A DNA stretch of 64,000 nucleotides from JACVRX01 sp963831385. Lineage in GTDB: Bacteria > Actinomycetota > Actinomycetes > Jiangellales > Jiangellaceae. The notes under the pieces were generated by a model, which saw only the letters and a program-made list of their open reading frames with translations, had not been told where the DNA came from and made no database searches. Within the stretch, counting starts at the first letter, position 1. Each line of letters begins with the position of its first letter. The translations under genes and the position numbers were made by a program. Below, in pieces: positions 18,158-24,856 of this stretch. The stretch spans positions 124,001 through 188,000 of the forward strand of contig CAWHPW010000011.1 of NCBI GenBank assembly GCA_963831385.1, written 5' to 3'.

Positions 18158-18193
18158 GGTACGTCACGAGGCTTGTACGCCCGGTGATGTACC
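18158..18193 (+). terminator. Stem-loop after der
   Basis: A 10-bp stem (GGTACGTCAC / GTGATGTACC, one G-U pair) with a 16-base loop begins 40 bases after the der stop. No U-run follows. It probably ends or protects the der operon transcript. Between it and the promoter at 18356 nothing gene-like is supported. Confidence 0.4.
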
Positions 18194-18355
18194 AACAACC
18201 CTGGTGGTGGCTCACCATCGACTGTGGCGACACCAAGACCGTCGCCTGCTGTGCACGAAGCGGTGGACAGACGGTGGAAAACGGGCCGTCGCTGGGGACA
18301 TGTCGCCGACTTCTGTGGATGGCAAAAAGATCTTGAAAAAGAGCTGGACAGGCTC

Positions 18356-18384
18356 TTGCGCGATGTTCTCGGGGTCGCTAGAAA
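18356..18384 (+). promoter_or_regulatory. Candidate promoter of the RNA gene
   Basis: TTGCGC (18356-18361), a 17-base spacer and TAGAAA (18379-18384) form a plausible sigma-A promoter with a good -10 and a weak -35. The expected start, about 18391, falls two bases before the first helix of the structured RNA downstream, which supports both calls. Confidence 0.5.
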
Positions 18385-18390
18385 TCTCTC

Positions 18391-18580
18391 ACGTCACCAG
18401 CAAGAGCTCAGTTCCGGAGTCAGCTTCGGAGCACGCTGATACCGGGCGACCGGAATCGGCGCCAGGGTTCTTGCAGGTGACAAGGTTCCACGGAGCCGGT
18501 CGTCGAGAGATCGGCGATGCGGGCTCCGCTGGAACCGGGCGAGGCCCCTCCATCTCATACATGGAGGGGCCTCGTCGTCG
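18391..18580 (+). ncRNA. Structured non-coding RNA candidate, about 190 nt
   Basis: No credible reading frame exists here, but nested helices do. P1 pairs 18393-18405 with 18469-18481 (GTCACC and GCAAGA around an A-A mismatch, 12 bp). P2 pairs TTCCGG at 18412-18417 with CCGGAA at 18450-18455. P3 pairs TCAGC at 18420-18424 with GCTGA at 18435-18439. P4 pairs GGTTCCACGGAGCC at 18484-18497 with 18522-18536 (14 bp, one bulged C) and continues as TCGTCGA/TCGGCGA capped by a GAGA tetraloop. A terminator hairpin follows at once. Promoter, fold and terminator agree on the plus strand. It does not show the SRP, RNase P or tmRNA consensus, and I cannot match it to a family. No plus-strand gene follows, so a cis riboswitch is unlikely. 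Confidence 0.6.
18541..18573 (+). terminator. Strong hairpin terminator
   Basis: A perfect 13-bp GC-rich stem (GAGGCCCCTCCAT / ATGGAGGGGCCTC) with a 7-base loop, followed on the plus strand by GTCGTCGTTCT. It ends the RNA candidate and can also serve the convergent DUF1304 gene on the minus strand, whose stop lies 92 bases away. Confidence 0.75.
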
Positions 18581-18664
18581 TTCTGTCGGAGTGCGCCGGC
18601 CACCGACGTCTGTCCCGACGCGGTGGTCACCAGAGTCGCCCACGGCAACGGCAGAGCAGGATCG

Positions 18665-19069
18665 TTACGCCAACACTGCAGCGATGAGCGCAACGAGCGG
18701 CGGCCCGCTCTGCGCCAGCGCCCCGCCGACACCGTTGCCGCGGGGGCGACCGAGCGCCATCCGGTCGGAGACGAAGAGCACAATTCCGGCCAAGATCATG
18801 AACAGGCAGGCGTAGATCACCAGCGTCCGACCAGCCTCGACGTTGCCGGCAATCCAGAAGATCACGCCTGCAATTGCGCCGCCGCCGAGAAACAGGTTGT
18901 AGAAGCCCACGTTGAACGACCAGAGCCGCACGGCGGGGACGTCCTTGGTCGGGATGCCGAAGATCCCATGGTGTACGCCGGGACGCTCGAAAAGCAGAAC
19001 CTCCCAGGCGAATGCGAGCAGGTGCACGCCGGCCGCGATCAACGCGAAGATCCACGCGACCACGGTCAT
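18665..19069 (-). CDS. DUF1304 family membrane protein
   Basis: A 134-residue protein with four predicted membrane helices: WIFALIAAGVHLLAFAWEVL, YNLFLGGGAIAGVIFWIAG, TLVIYACLFMILAGIVLFV and PPLVALIAAVLA. The segment FERPGVHHGIFGI and the phrase WSFNVGFYNLFLG are typical of DUF1304, whose function is unknown. The ATG at 19069 is preceded by AGAGG about 8 bases upstream; the frame is open further but without conservation. It is followed by the hairpin at 18541-18573. Confidence 0.8.
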   Translation of the reverse strand: MTVVAWIFALIAAGVHLLAFAWEVLLFERPGVHHGIFGIPTKDVPAVRLWSFNVGFYNLFLGGGAIAGVIFWIAGNVEAGRTLVIYACLFMILAGIVLFVSDRMALGRPRGNGVGGALAQSGPPLVALIAAVLA

Positions 19070-19179
19070 CGAACGACCTCTGCGCCGGTCGACGTCATGT
19101 AGTGGCGAGTCAAGACCTGCTCCATCGTCGTGAAGGCTCCCTAGCCGAACGGCCGTGCGCACGCTAGCCGGTGAACGCG

Positions 19180-19581
19180 TCAACCGGAAAGGAAGCTGAA
19201 ACGGACCCTCCGGTCGGGGTTGTCGACGTTCGTGTCGACCAGTACCAAGCTCTGCCAAGTGCCGAGGGCCGGGCGGCCGCCCGGTACGGGAATGACGAGA
19301 GACGGTGAAACGAAGGCAGGCAGTACGTGATCACGCCCATGTCCACTGCTGCCGTGCCGGTGACGATAGATGTTCTCGGCGGGAAGCAGCCGGTCGATCG
19401 AATCCTGGAGGTCGGTCTCCGATCCGCTGCCGGTCTCCATCAACGCGACGCCGGCGGTCGCATGCGGGACGAAGACATGGCACAGTCCGTCGCCGCGGTC
19501 GCGGCAGAACTGGTTGAGCTCGCCAGTGATGTCGGTGACGAGTCTGGTGCCGGTGCGGACGTGCACGACCTCGGTATGCAT
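19180..19581 (-). CDS. YjbQ family protein (secondary thiamine-phosphate synthase type)
   Basis: A 133-residue single-domain protein of the UPF0047/YjbQ family. Typical motifs are CHVFVPHATAGVALMETG, RHRHGSSGHGRDHVLPAF with the clustered His residues, and LGTWQSLVLVDTN. E. coli YjbQ has weak thiamine-phosphate synthase activity, but the true substrate of the family is unsettled. The start ATG at 19581 lies 88 bases from the divergent tRNA gene. Confidence 0.88.
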   Translation of the reverse strand: MHTEVVHVRTGTRLVTDITGELNQFCRDRGDGLCHVFVPHATAGVALMETGSGSETDLQDSIDRLLPAENIYRHRHGSSGHGRDHVLPAFVSPSLVIPVPGGRPALGTWQSLVLVDTNVDNPDRRVRFSFLSG

Positions 19582-19669
19582 TCCGCCATCATCGTGGCTG
19601 ACGTCGCGGCTGCGCTGGGGCCCTATGCGCTGGGGTACAGTGCATTTGCTCTGGCTGAGTGCCAGGGAA

Positions 19670-19744
19670 CGGGCTGTGGCCTAGCTTGGTTAAGGCGCTA
19701 CTCTGGGGGAGTAGGGACCCCCGGTTCAAATCCGGGCAGCCCGA
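19670..19744 (+). tRNA. tRNA-Pro (GGG)
   Basis: A 75-nt cloverleaf: acceptor CGGGCTG / CAGCCCG, U8-G9, D stem GCC/GGC, anticodon stem CTACT/AGTAG with loop CTGGGGG (anticodon GGG), variable GGACC, T stem CCCGG/CCGGG with loop TTCAAAT, discriminator A. CCA is not encoded (ACAA follows). A -10-like TACAGT lies at 19636-19641. A nuclease gene starts 50 bases downstream. Confidence 0.95.
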
Positions 19745-19793
19745 CAAATCGATGCCGCCGGTGCTGTCGGCGCCTCGTACTAATGTTCGATTC

Positions 19794-20585
19794 ATGGACA
19801 CCGGCAGTGGTCCCAGCCGTCTCTGGACCGACGACCAACTCGTCGACGCTGTAGCCGTCGAACGATCCTGGCGGGGCGTGTGCAGGGCGCTCGGCCTCAA
19901 GGGAACATCAGCCGGTGTTTTGCGAACCGTCAAGCGGCACGCGGAGCGGCTGGACCTCGACACGGCTCATTTCACCCACCAGCGCACCTGGTCGGACTCG
20001 CAACTACGCGAGGCAGTTTGCTCGGCATCCACCTGGTCAGACGTCTTGTGCGAACTAGGGTTGACCGATCGTGGCGAGACTCGAGTGCGGGTCAAGGGCC
20101 ACGCCGTCCGGCTTGGGCTGGACGTGTCACATCTCCGCGTGCAGGCTGCTGAGCGCCCCCACTTGGGCGCGCTCGCGGACGTTGGTGCAACACTCTCGTC
20201 GCTTCGGGTGGCCGCCGAGGCGATCGCGACTGCCTGGCTGACTCTGCGCGGTATCCCCGTAGCCGTGCCGGCGAAGTCGGAGGAGTACGACCTGCTGGCC
20301 AGCTTCGCGAGCGGGATAGGGCGGATACAGGTCAAGAGCACGACTCATCGGTCGGCCGGGAAATGGGTTGTCGGAGTCGGGCGGCGCCCCTACTCGAAGG
20401 ACAGAGCTTCGAGCAAGATCCCGTACGATCCGGACTCGGTCGACTACTTCCTTCTGATCAACGGTGCAGGCGCGATCTATCTGATCCCCTCCGGGGTCGT
20501 CGCCGGCCGGACGGAGATCCAACTCGACAGCTACGCCGAATATCTCGTCGGCGATGCGTCCAGCCTCTTGGCGGCTACTTCCTGA
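19794..20585 (+). CDS. PD-(D/E)XK endonuclease with duplicated DNA-binding repeats
   Basis: A 263-residue protein. Residues 10-60 and 65-114 are two copies of one helical repeat (W[TS]DxQLxxAV, then SW or TW, LGL, a basic helix and RLxLDxxH), which looks like a DNA-binding module. Residues 135-250 resemble a PD-(D/E)XK nuclease: E142 in AEAIATAWL, D166 in SEEYDLLAS and QVK at 179-181 in GRIQVKST, with Gln for the usual Glu. Related folds occur in group I intron homing enzymes such as I-Ssp6803I. The ATG at 19794 leaves no overlap with the tRNA; an upstream in-frame start would read through it. Free-standing homing enzyme, repair enzyme or restriction-like nuclease are all possible. Confidence 0.7.
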   Translation: MDTGSGPSRLWTDDQLVDAVAVERSWRGVCRALGLKGTSAGVLRTVKRHAERLDLDTAHFTHQRTWSDSQLREAVCSASTWSDVLCELGLTDRGETRVRVKGHAVRLGLDVSHLRVQAAERPHLGALADVGATLSSLRVAAEAIATAWLTLRGIPVAVPAKSEEYDLLASFASGIGRIQVKSTTHRSAGKWVVGVGRRPYSKDRASSKIPYDPDSVDYFLLINGAGAIYLIPSGVVAGRTEIQLDSYAEYLVGDASSLLAATS

Positions 20586-20600
20586 ATCGCGATTCGTTCG

Positions 20601-21452
20601 TCAGCCAGCAAGCACCGCCCGCTCGCTGCGCGGATCCCAGCGCCAGTCCGGGCATCCTGGACCGAGGTGCACGCCGCCGAGCCAACGGTCGGTCGTCGGT
20701 CGGGTGGACCGGCCGGCGAGCACGTCGGCACCGTCGGGCGTGATCGCATAGCGCCCGTCGGTCAGGCGCTGCACCAGTGGTGCCAGATCGTCCGCGGCCG
20801 CCCATAGTGGCTGGTCGGCGATCCATGGCGGCCGCTCCTTTGCCGAGACGGCGACGAACAGCTCGCCGGGCGGCAGTGGACCGGACCGCAACGCGGCGAG
20901 GATCTCGCGCTCCAGCCGCGACAGGCCGGTTCGCACGTCTGGTAGCTCGGCCAGCAGTCGAGTGAACGCGGGCACGCCTGCCCATGCCCGAGGGTCGGGG
21001 GAGCGGAGCGCGGCAAAGGCATCCGGACGCGGATCGAATCGGTCTCGACGTCGGCACGCCGCCTGCAGATTGCGGCCGACCCGGTGCGGCACGGAGACCA
21101 ACCAGACCGGCGCCGAATGACCGGCCAGCCGATCGGCTACCTGGGCGAGAGCCAGCGCGCAGACCAGGTCCGGTTCGAACCAGAGCACGATCGAGGTGCT
21201 TCGGCGGCGGGCAGTGTCGAGCAACTGGTCCCGTTCGCCCATGGACGCGAGCAGGTCGGACTCGCGACCCCAACCGCGGGCGGCAAGATGCATAGCCCGG
21301 ACCTCGGCGAGCTCGGCAGGGTTCAGGCCTGCGGGCACCGGGCCGTCGTGCAGGACGTCGCGCCACGGCAGGAGATCATCGACGGGGAGCCCTACGGCCG
21401 GTGCGATTTCGGCTGCCAGTGCATCGCCGGGAACCACATGCAGCACGCTCAC
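20601..21452 (-). CDS. DUF1835 domain-containing protein
   Basis: A 283-residue protein starting with the DUF1835 hallmark SVLHVVPGDALAAEI, then LPWRDVLHDGPVPAG and IVLWFEPDLVCALALAQVAD. The C-terminal half has a winged-helix look (LSRLEREILAALRSGPLPPG) and ends in a Trp/Gly-rich tail (LGGVHLGPGCPDWRWDP). No activity is known for the family. It is convergent with the nuclease gene (15 bases apart) and divergent from the next gene. Confidence 0.8.
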   Translation of the reverse strand: MSVLHVVPGDALAAEIAPAVGLPVDDLLPWRDVLHDGPVPAGLNPAELAEVRAMHLAARGWGRESDLLASMGERDQLLDTARRRSTSIVLWFEPDLVCALALAQVADRLAGHSAPVWLVSVPHRVGRNLQAACRRRDRFDPRPDAFAALRSPDPRAWAGVPAFTRLLAELPDVRTGLSRLEREILAALRSGPLPPGELFVAVSAKERPPWIADQPLWAAADDLAPLVQRLTDGRYAITPDGADVLAGRSTRPTTDRWLGGVHLGPGCPDWRWDPRSERAVLAG

Positions 21453-21484
21453 GCGACCACTGTGCCCGACAGGTCCGTCAGCTA

Positions 21485-21496
21485 CTGTCGCGACAG
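21485..21496. promoter_or_regulatory. 12-bp palindrome in a divergent promoter region
   Basis: CTGTCGCGACAG is a perfect palindrome between the divergent DUF1835 and phosphatidyltransferase genes. It overlaps a -10-like TACTGT at 21483-21488. It could be an operator; the binding protein is unknown. Confidence 0.3.
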
Positions 21497-21535
21497 AAGC
21501 CGATGAGTGGCGGGCGCAACGATTCGGAGGTGACA

Positions 21536-22117
21536 GTGGACGTCCAGGAAACCGAGGTCCAGACCGAGCGGGTGTTCACGATCCCGAACCTGCTCTCCGT
21601 CCTGCGGCTGTTCGGTATTCCGCTGTTCCTCTGGCTGGTCCTCGGGCCTGAGGCCGACGGGTGGGCGTTCGTCGTCTTGGCTGTATCGGCATTCACCGAT
21701 TACCTCGATGGCGTGCTGGCCCGCCGCTGGAATCAGATCAGCCGGGTCGGCCAGCTGCTCGACCCGATCGCAGACCGCCTCTACATCCTTGCCGCCGTGA
21801 TCGCCTTGACGCTGCGCGAGATCATCCCGGTGTGGTTTGCCGTCGCGCTGATCGCCAGGGACGTCTTCCTGGCGGGATTGGTGCCGGCATTGCGCCGCCG
21901 CGGTCTCACCGCCCTTCCGGTGCACTTCCTGGGGAAGGCAGCGACCTTCACCCTGCTTGCGGCATTTCCGTTGTTGCTGCTCGGCGACGGTGAGGGAACG
22001 CTGGCCCTGCTGGCGCAGGTGTTCGGCTGGTCATTCGCGATCTGGGGGCTCGGCCTGTATTGGTGGGCAGGGCTGCTTTATGCCGTGCAGGCCCGCCGCC
22101 TAGTGCGCACCACGTAA
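21536..22117 (+). CDS. CDP-alcohol phosphatidyltransferase
   Basis: A 193-residue integral membrane enzyme with the complete family signature DxxDGxxARx8GxxxDxxxD (DYLDGVLARRWNQISRVGQ, then LLDPIADR). It transfers a phosphatidyl group from CDP-diacylglycerol to an alcohol; phosphatidylglycerophosphate, cardiolipin and other products are possible. The GTG at 21536 has GGAGG five bases upstream; an in-frame ATG at 21503 with a weak ribosome site would add 11 residues. It precedes the DUF881-sbp-DUF881 cassette, as a PgsA-like gene does in Mycobacterium (Rv1822). Confidence 0.9.
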   Translation: MDVQETEVQTERVFTIPNLLSVLRLFGIPLFLWLVLGPEADGWAFVVLAVSAFTDYLDGVLARRWNQISRVGQLLDPIADRLYILAAVIALTLREIIPVWFAVALIARDVFLAGLVPALRRRGLTALPVHFLGKAATFTLLAAFPLLLLGDGEGTLALLAQVFGWSFAIWGLGLYWWAGLLYAVQARRLVRTT

Positions 22118-22180
22118 CGACCCTGCAGTGCCCGCCGCGGCGGCGTCGGTCGGTGTCCGATGCCATGCAACGATGGGGAT

Positions 22181-23041
22181 GTGGTGACGCGACCGATCGC
22201 AGGCGTCCGTCCACCCGCCCGGCCGGACGCGTCGATGTCGCTCCTCACCGACCTGTTCGCTCACCCCATCGACGAGGGTTACGCCGAAGCGGCCCGACGG
22301 CGGCCAGCGGCAGATGATCCCCAGCCAACTGAGGGAAGCCGCAAGATTTCTCCTGCACTGATCCTCGGTCTGCTCGCCCTCGGCCTGTTGCTCGGCACGG
22401 CGGCACTTCAGGTGCGACACAACGCGGGTGTTGTGTCCGCTGAGCGAGAGTCACTCGTCGAGCGCATAGAGCTCGCGACCGCGCACGCCGACACCCTCGA
22501 GCGTCAGCTCGCCGAGCTCGAGCAGGACATCGTCGGCATCGAGGCCGGTCAGCAGAACAGCCTGTCCGTCGGCAACGAGCTGCATGATTCGATCGGCGTG
22601 ACCCAAGGCGTAGCTGGGACCCGCGCGGTTACCGGACCAGGCGTGGTGGTCGATATCGACAACGCTGAAGGCGGCGACGCGTCGGGTTCTTCCGCGTCAG
22701 TTCTCGACCTCGACGTCCAGCAGGTCGTCAACGGCCTGTGGGCGGCCGGCGCCGAAGCCGTTGCCGTCAACGGGCAGCGGGTGACGGCGCTGACGGCGAT
22801 TCGGTCCGCCAACGATGTGATCCTGGTGAACTTCCGCCCGCTGAGCCCGCCGTACGAGGTCAGCGCTATCGGTGATGCCCGTACGCTGGGCAGTCGATTC
22901 CTGGAAGGCCCCGGTGGGGAATGGTTGCTCGCCGCAGCCAACACAGCGGGCATTCAGTTCGACGTCCGCAACGAGGGATCACTTACTCTGCCTGCTGCCA
23001 GTGCAGCGTTGCGCTTGGCCGAAGCGGAGGAGCCTTCGTGA
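22181..23041 (+). CDS. DUF881 family membrane-anchored protein (first copy)
   Basis: A protein of about 286 residues with one membrane helix (ALILGLLALGLLLGTAALQV), a coiled coil (LVERIELATAHADTLERQLA) and a C-terminal DUF881 domain (AVTGPGVVVDIDNAEGG; LDVQQVVNGLWAAGAEAVAV; ALTAIRSANDVILVNFRPLS). Topology is N-in with an extracytoplasmic domain. Function is unknown; the cassette DUF881-sbp-DUF881 is conserved (Rv1823-Rv1825). The GTG at 22181 is one of several possible starts (next GTG 22184, ATG 22235). It overlaps sbp by four bases. Confidence 0.87.
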   Translation: MVTRPIAGVRPPARPDASMSLLTDLFAHPIDEGYAEAARRRPAADDPQPTEGSRKISPALILGLLALGLLLGTAALQVRHNAGVVSAERESLVERIELATAHADTLERQLAELEQDIVGIEAGQQNSLSVGNELHDSIGVTQGVAGTRAVTGPGVVVDIDNAEGGDASGSSASVLDLDVQQVVNGLWAAGAEAVAVNGQRVTALTAIRSANDVILVNFRPLSPPYEVSAIGDARTLGSRFLEGPGGEWLLAAANTAGIQFDVRNEGSLTLPAASAALRLAEAEEPS

Positions 23042-23370
23042 TACCGGCCATCGGACTGCTGCTCGGCATCCTTGCCGGGCTGCTGTTCGACGTCGACGTA
23101 CCCCTTGCCCTCCAGCCGTACCTGCCGATCGCCGTCGTGGCCGCTCTCGACGCGGTGTTCGGTGGCCTTCGGGCCGTCATGGACGGCGTGTTCAACGACA
23201 AGGTCTTCGTCGTCTCGTTCGTGGCCAATGTCATCATCGCGGCCTTCATCGTCTTCCTCGGCGACCAACTCGGCGTGGGCTCACAGCTGTCGACTGCGGT
23301 CATCGTCGTCTTCGGTATCCGGATCTTCACCAATGTCGCGACCATTCGGCGCCACGTCTTCCGTGCCTGA
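23038..23370 (+). CDS. sbp: Small basic protein Sbp (DUF1290)
   Basis: A 110-residue membrane protein with three hydrophobic helices (IPAIGLLLGILAGLLF; LQPYLPIAVVAALDAVFGGL; VSFVANVIIAAFIVFLG). The phrase ALDAVFGGLRAVMDGVFNDK is typical of the Sbp/DUF1290 family, found near division genes in Gram-positives. The role is unclear. The GTG at 23038 overlaps the previous stop and has GGAGG about 7 bases upstream, which fixes the start. Confidence 0.9.
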   Translation: MIPAIGLLLGILAGLLFDVDVPLALQPYLPIAVVAALDAVFGGLRAVMDGVFNDKVFVVSFVANVIIAAFIVFLGDQLGVGSQLSTAVIVVFGIRIFTNVATIRRHVFRA

Positions 23371-24220
23371 GTCCACCAGCCCCGCGCCGTCCGGCCCGGT
23401 CGCCGAAGCCGATCACGCCGGACCGAGCGCGGTCGCGCCGGCAGTCGAGGAGCCAACCCGCCGGTTTGTTCCCACCGCTCCGACCGGCATGCACCGCCTC
23501 GGCAAGGCAATGCGTGCGCGACCCGACCTCGGCCAGGTCGGCGTCGCCGTGTTGGTCGGGCTGCTCGGGTTCGCTGCCGCCGTCCAGGTCAGGGCTGACG
23601 ACGAGGACCTGCTGAACCGGGCCCGACGTGGAGACCTCTTCCTGATCTTGGACGGCCTCACCGCTCGCGGCGACCAGCTCGAAGAACAGATCGCCCAGCT
23701 CGAAACCGATCGACGCGAGCTGCTCTCCGGCGCCGACAGCGAGGCGGCGGCCTTGGAACAGACTGCTGCACTTGCCCAGCAACTGGCGGTGCTCGCCGGC
23801 ACGGTCGGAGCCACCGGACCGGGGATCACAGTCACGATCCTCGACCCCGAGGGACAGGTCGGCGCCCGGACCATGTACTCCTCGGTACAGGAGCTGCGCA
23901 GCGCTGGCGCCGAGGCGATCGAGTTGTCCGGCGCCAACGGGGAACAGGTCCGAGTGGTGGCCAGCACGTACTTCGTCGATGACGACCAAGGAATCGCGGT
24001 CGACGGCGTGCACCTGGAACCGCCTTACCGCTTCACCGTGATCGGTGACGCGGAGACGCTGGCCGAAGCGATGGAGTTTCCGCAAGGCGTCGTCGACTCG
24101 GTCACCGGGGACGGTGGCACGGCGACGGTGGCGCAGCACGACGAGTTGGTCATCGACGTCGTGCACGAGGCTACGCCGCCTCAGTACGCTAGCCCGGCCC
24201 CTGACGACGAGTCCGGCTGA
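23363..24220 (+). CDS. DUF881 family membrane-anchored protein (second copy)
   Basis: A protein of 285 residues with a Pro-rich cytoplasmic N-terminus, one membrane helix (VGVAVLVGLLGFAAAVQV), a coiled coil (LTARGDQLEEQIAQLETDRR) and a DUF881 domain (GATGPGITVTILDPEGQVGA; YSSVQELRSAGAEAIELSGA; YRFTVIGDAETLAEAMEFPQ). It is a paralogue of the gene two places upstream. The GTG at 23363 overlaps sbp by 8 bases; an ATG at 23333 is in frame and would overlap by 38. It probably works in a membrane complex with Sbp and the first copy (inference from conserved order). Confidence 0.87.
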   Translation: MPESTSPAPSGPVAEADHAGPSAVAPAVEEPTRRFVPTAPTGMHRLGKAMRARPDLGQVGVAVLVGLLGFAAAVQVRADDEDLLNRARRGDLFLILDGLTARGDQLEEQIAQLETDRRELLSGADSEAAALEQTAALAQQLAVLAGTVGATGPGITVTILDPEGQVGARTMYSSVQELRSAGAEAIELSGANGEQVRVVASTYFVDDDQGIAVDGVHLEPPYRFTVIGDAETLAEAMEFPQGVVDSVTGDGGTATVAQHDELVIDVVHEATPPQYASPAPDDESG

Positions 24221-24254
24221 ACTTCGAGGAGCGACGAGGAGCCTGAGCGAGGAA

Positions 24255-24327
24255 CGAGCGAGGGTCTGAGTGCGACCATCACACTGGAGCCCCGAGCGAC
24301 GGTCCGAGTGCGACAATCACACTGGAG
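24255..24327 (+). repeat. Tandem 35-nt imperfect repeat upstream of gcvH
   Basis: Two copies (24255-24289 and 24293-24327) of CGAGCGA followed by GGTCYGAGTGCGACMATC and ACACTGGAG, differing at three positions. Each ends in GGAG, so the ribosome site of gcvH is itself duplicated; only the second copy is placed to act on the GTG at 24333. The preceding bases (24226-24262) are rich in GAGCGA-like units. Confidence 0.75.
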
Positions 24328-24332
24328 GAATC

Positions 24333-24719
24333 GTGCACCCCGACGATCTCAGGTACACCGCCGAGCACGAATGGGTGCGTAACCCTGGCGAGGCCGAGGG
24401 CAGTGTCCGCATCGGCATCACCGACTTCGCCCAGGAGCAACTCGGCGACATCGTGTACGTACAGCTGCCGGACGTCGGTGAGGAGATCACCGCCGGCGCG
24501 CCATGCGGAGAGCTCGAGTCGACCAAGAGCGTCAGCGATCTCTACGCGCCGTTGACCGGTCAGGTGGTTGCGCGCAACGACGATCTCGACAAGTCGCCCG
24601 AGCAGGTCAACGCCGACCCCTATGGCAGTGGATGGATGCTCGAGGTCGTGCCGGCGGATCCCGCCGACCTGGACGGCTTGCTGAGCGCCCGGGAGTACAG
24701 AATTCAGGTCGAAGGCTGA
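24333..24719 (+). CDS. gcvH: Glycine cleavage system H protein
   Basis: A 128-residue lipoyl carrier of the glycine cleavage system, shuttling the aminomethyl group between GcvP and GcvT. The lipoyl site is K65 in GELESTKSVSDLYAP. Other signatures are TAEHEWVR, IGITDFAQEQLGDIVYVQLP and YGSGWMLEV. GTG at 24333 with GGAGGAA upstream fixes the start. gcvP lies 3 kb downstream in the same direction, separated by garA, ftsR, DUF151 and merR, as in Rv1826-Rv1832. Confidence 0.96.
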   Translation: MHPDDLRYTAEHEWVRNPGEAEGSVRIGITDFAQEQLGDIVYVQLPDVGEEITAGAPCGELESTKSVSDLYAPLTGQVVARNDDLDKSPEQVNADPYGSGWMLEVVPADPADLDGLLSAREYRIQVEG

Positions 24720-24733
24720 CGCGAACGGCACAT

Positions 24734-24762
24734 TTGACCCCCCGGCTTGGCGGCCCTAAGTT
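24734..24762 (+). promoter_or_regulatory. Sigma-A type promoter of garA
   Basis: TTGACC (24734-24739), a 17-base spacer and TAAGTT (24757-24762) lie in the 137-base gap before the FHA gene. The transcript would start about 24769, giving a leader of about 88 bases. Confidence 0.6.
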
Positions 24763-24856
24763 GCCAGGAACCGTCAACCTCAGGTGGGTATCGAGGGTCC
24801 ACCCCGACCACCGACCGTCCACCCCTGACGAGCCACGACGCGTGGCGGAAGGCCGA

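Noticed and set aside
18391..18580. RNA candidate as 4.5S, RNase P, tmRNA or 6S RNA
   Set aside because: None of the diagnostic loops or the rod-like 6S fold is seen, and length or helix order does not fit.
18204..18815. Open frame and a shorter one (18224-18439) over the RNA candidate
   Set aside because: The longer frame reads through the strong terminator hairpin and into the antisense of the DUF1304 gene. The shorter one has no ribosome site or conservation and conflicts with the promoter placement.
19659..19793. Extended start of the nuclease gene
   Set aside because: It would make the protein read through the whole tRNA gene; the ATG at 19794 begins the conserved repeat.
24226..24262. 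GAGCGA-rich stretch as CRISPR-like array
   Set aside because: Units are short, irregular and without spacers; it is a simple low-complexity repeat.
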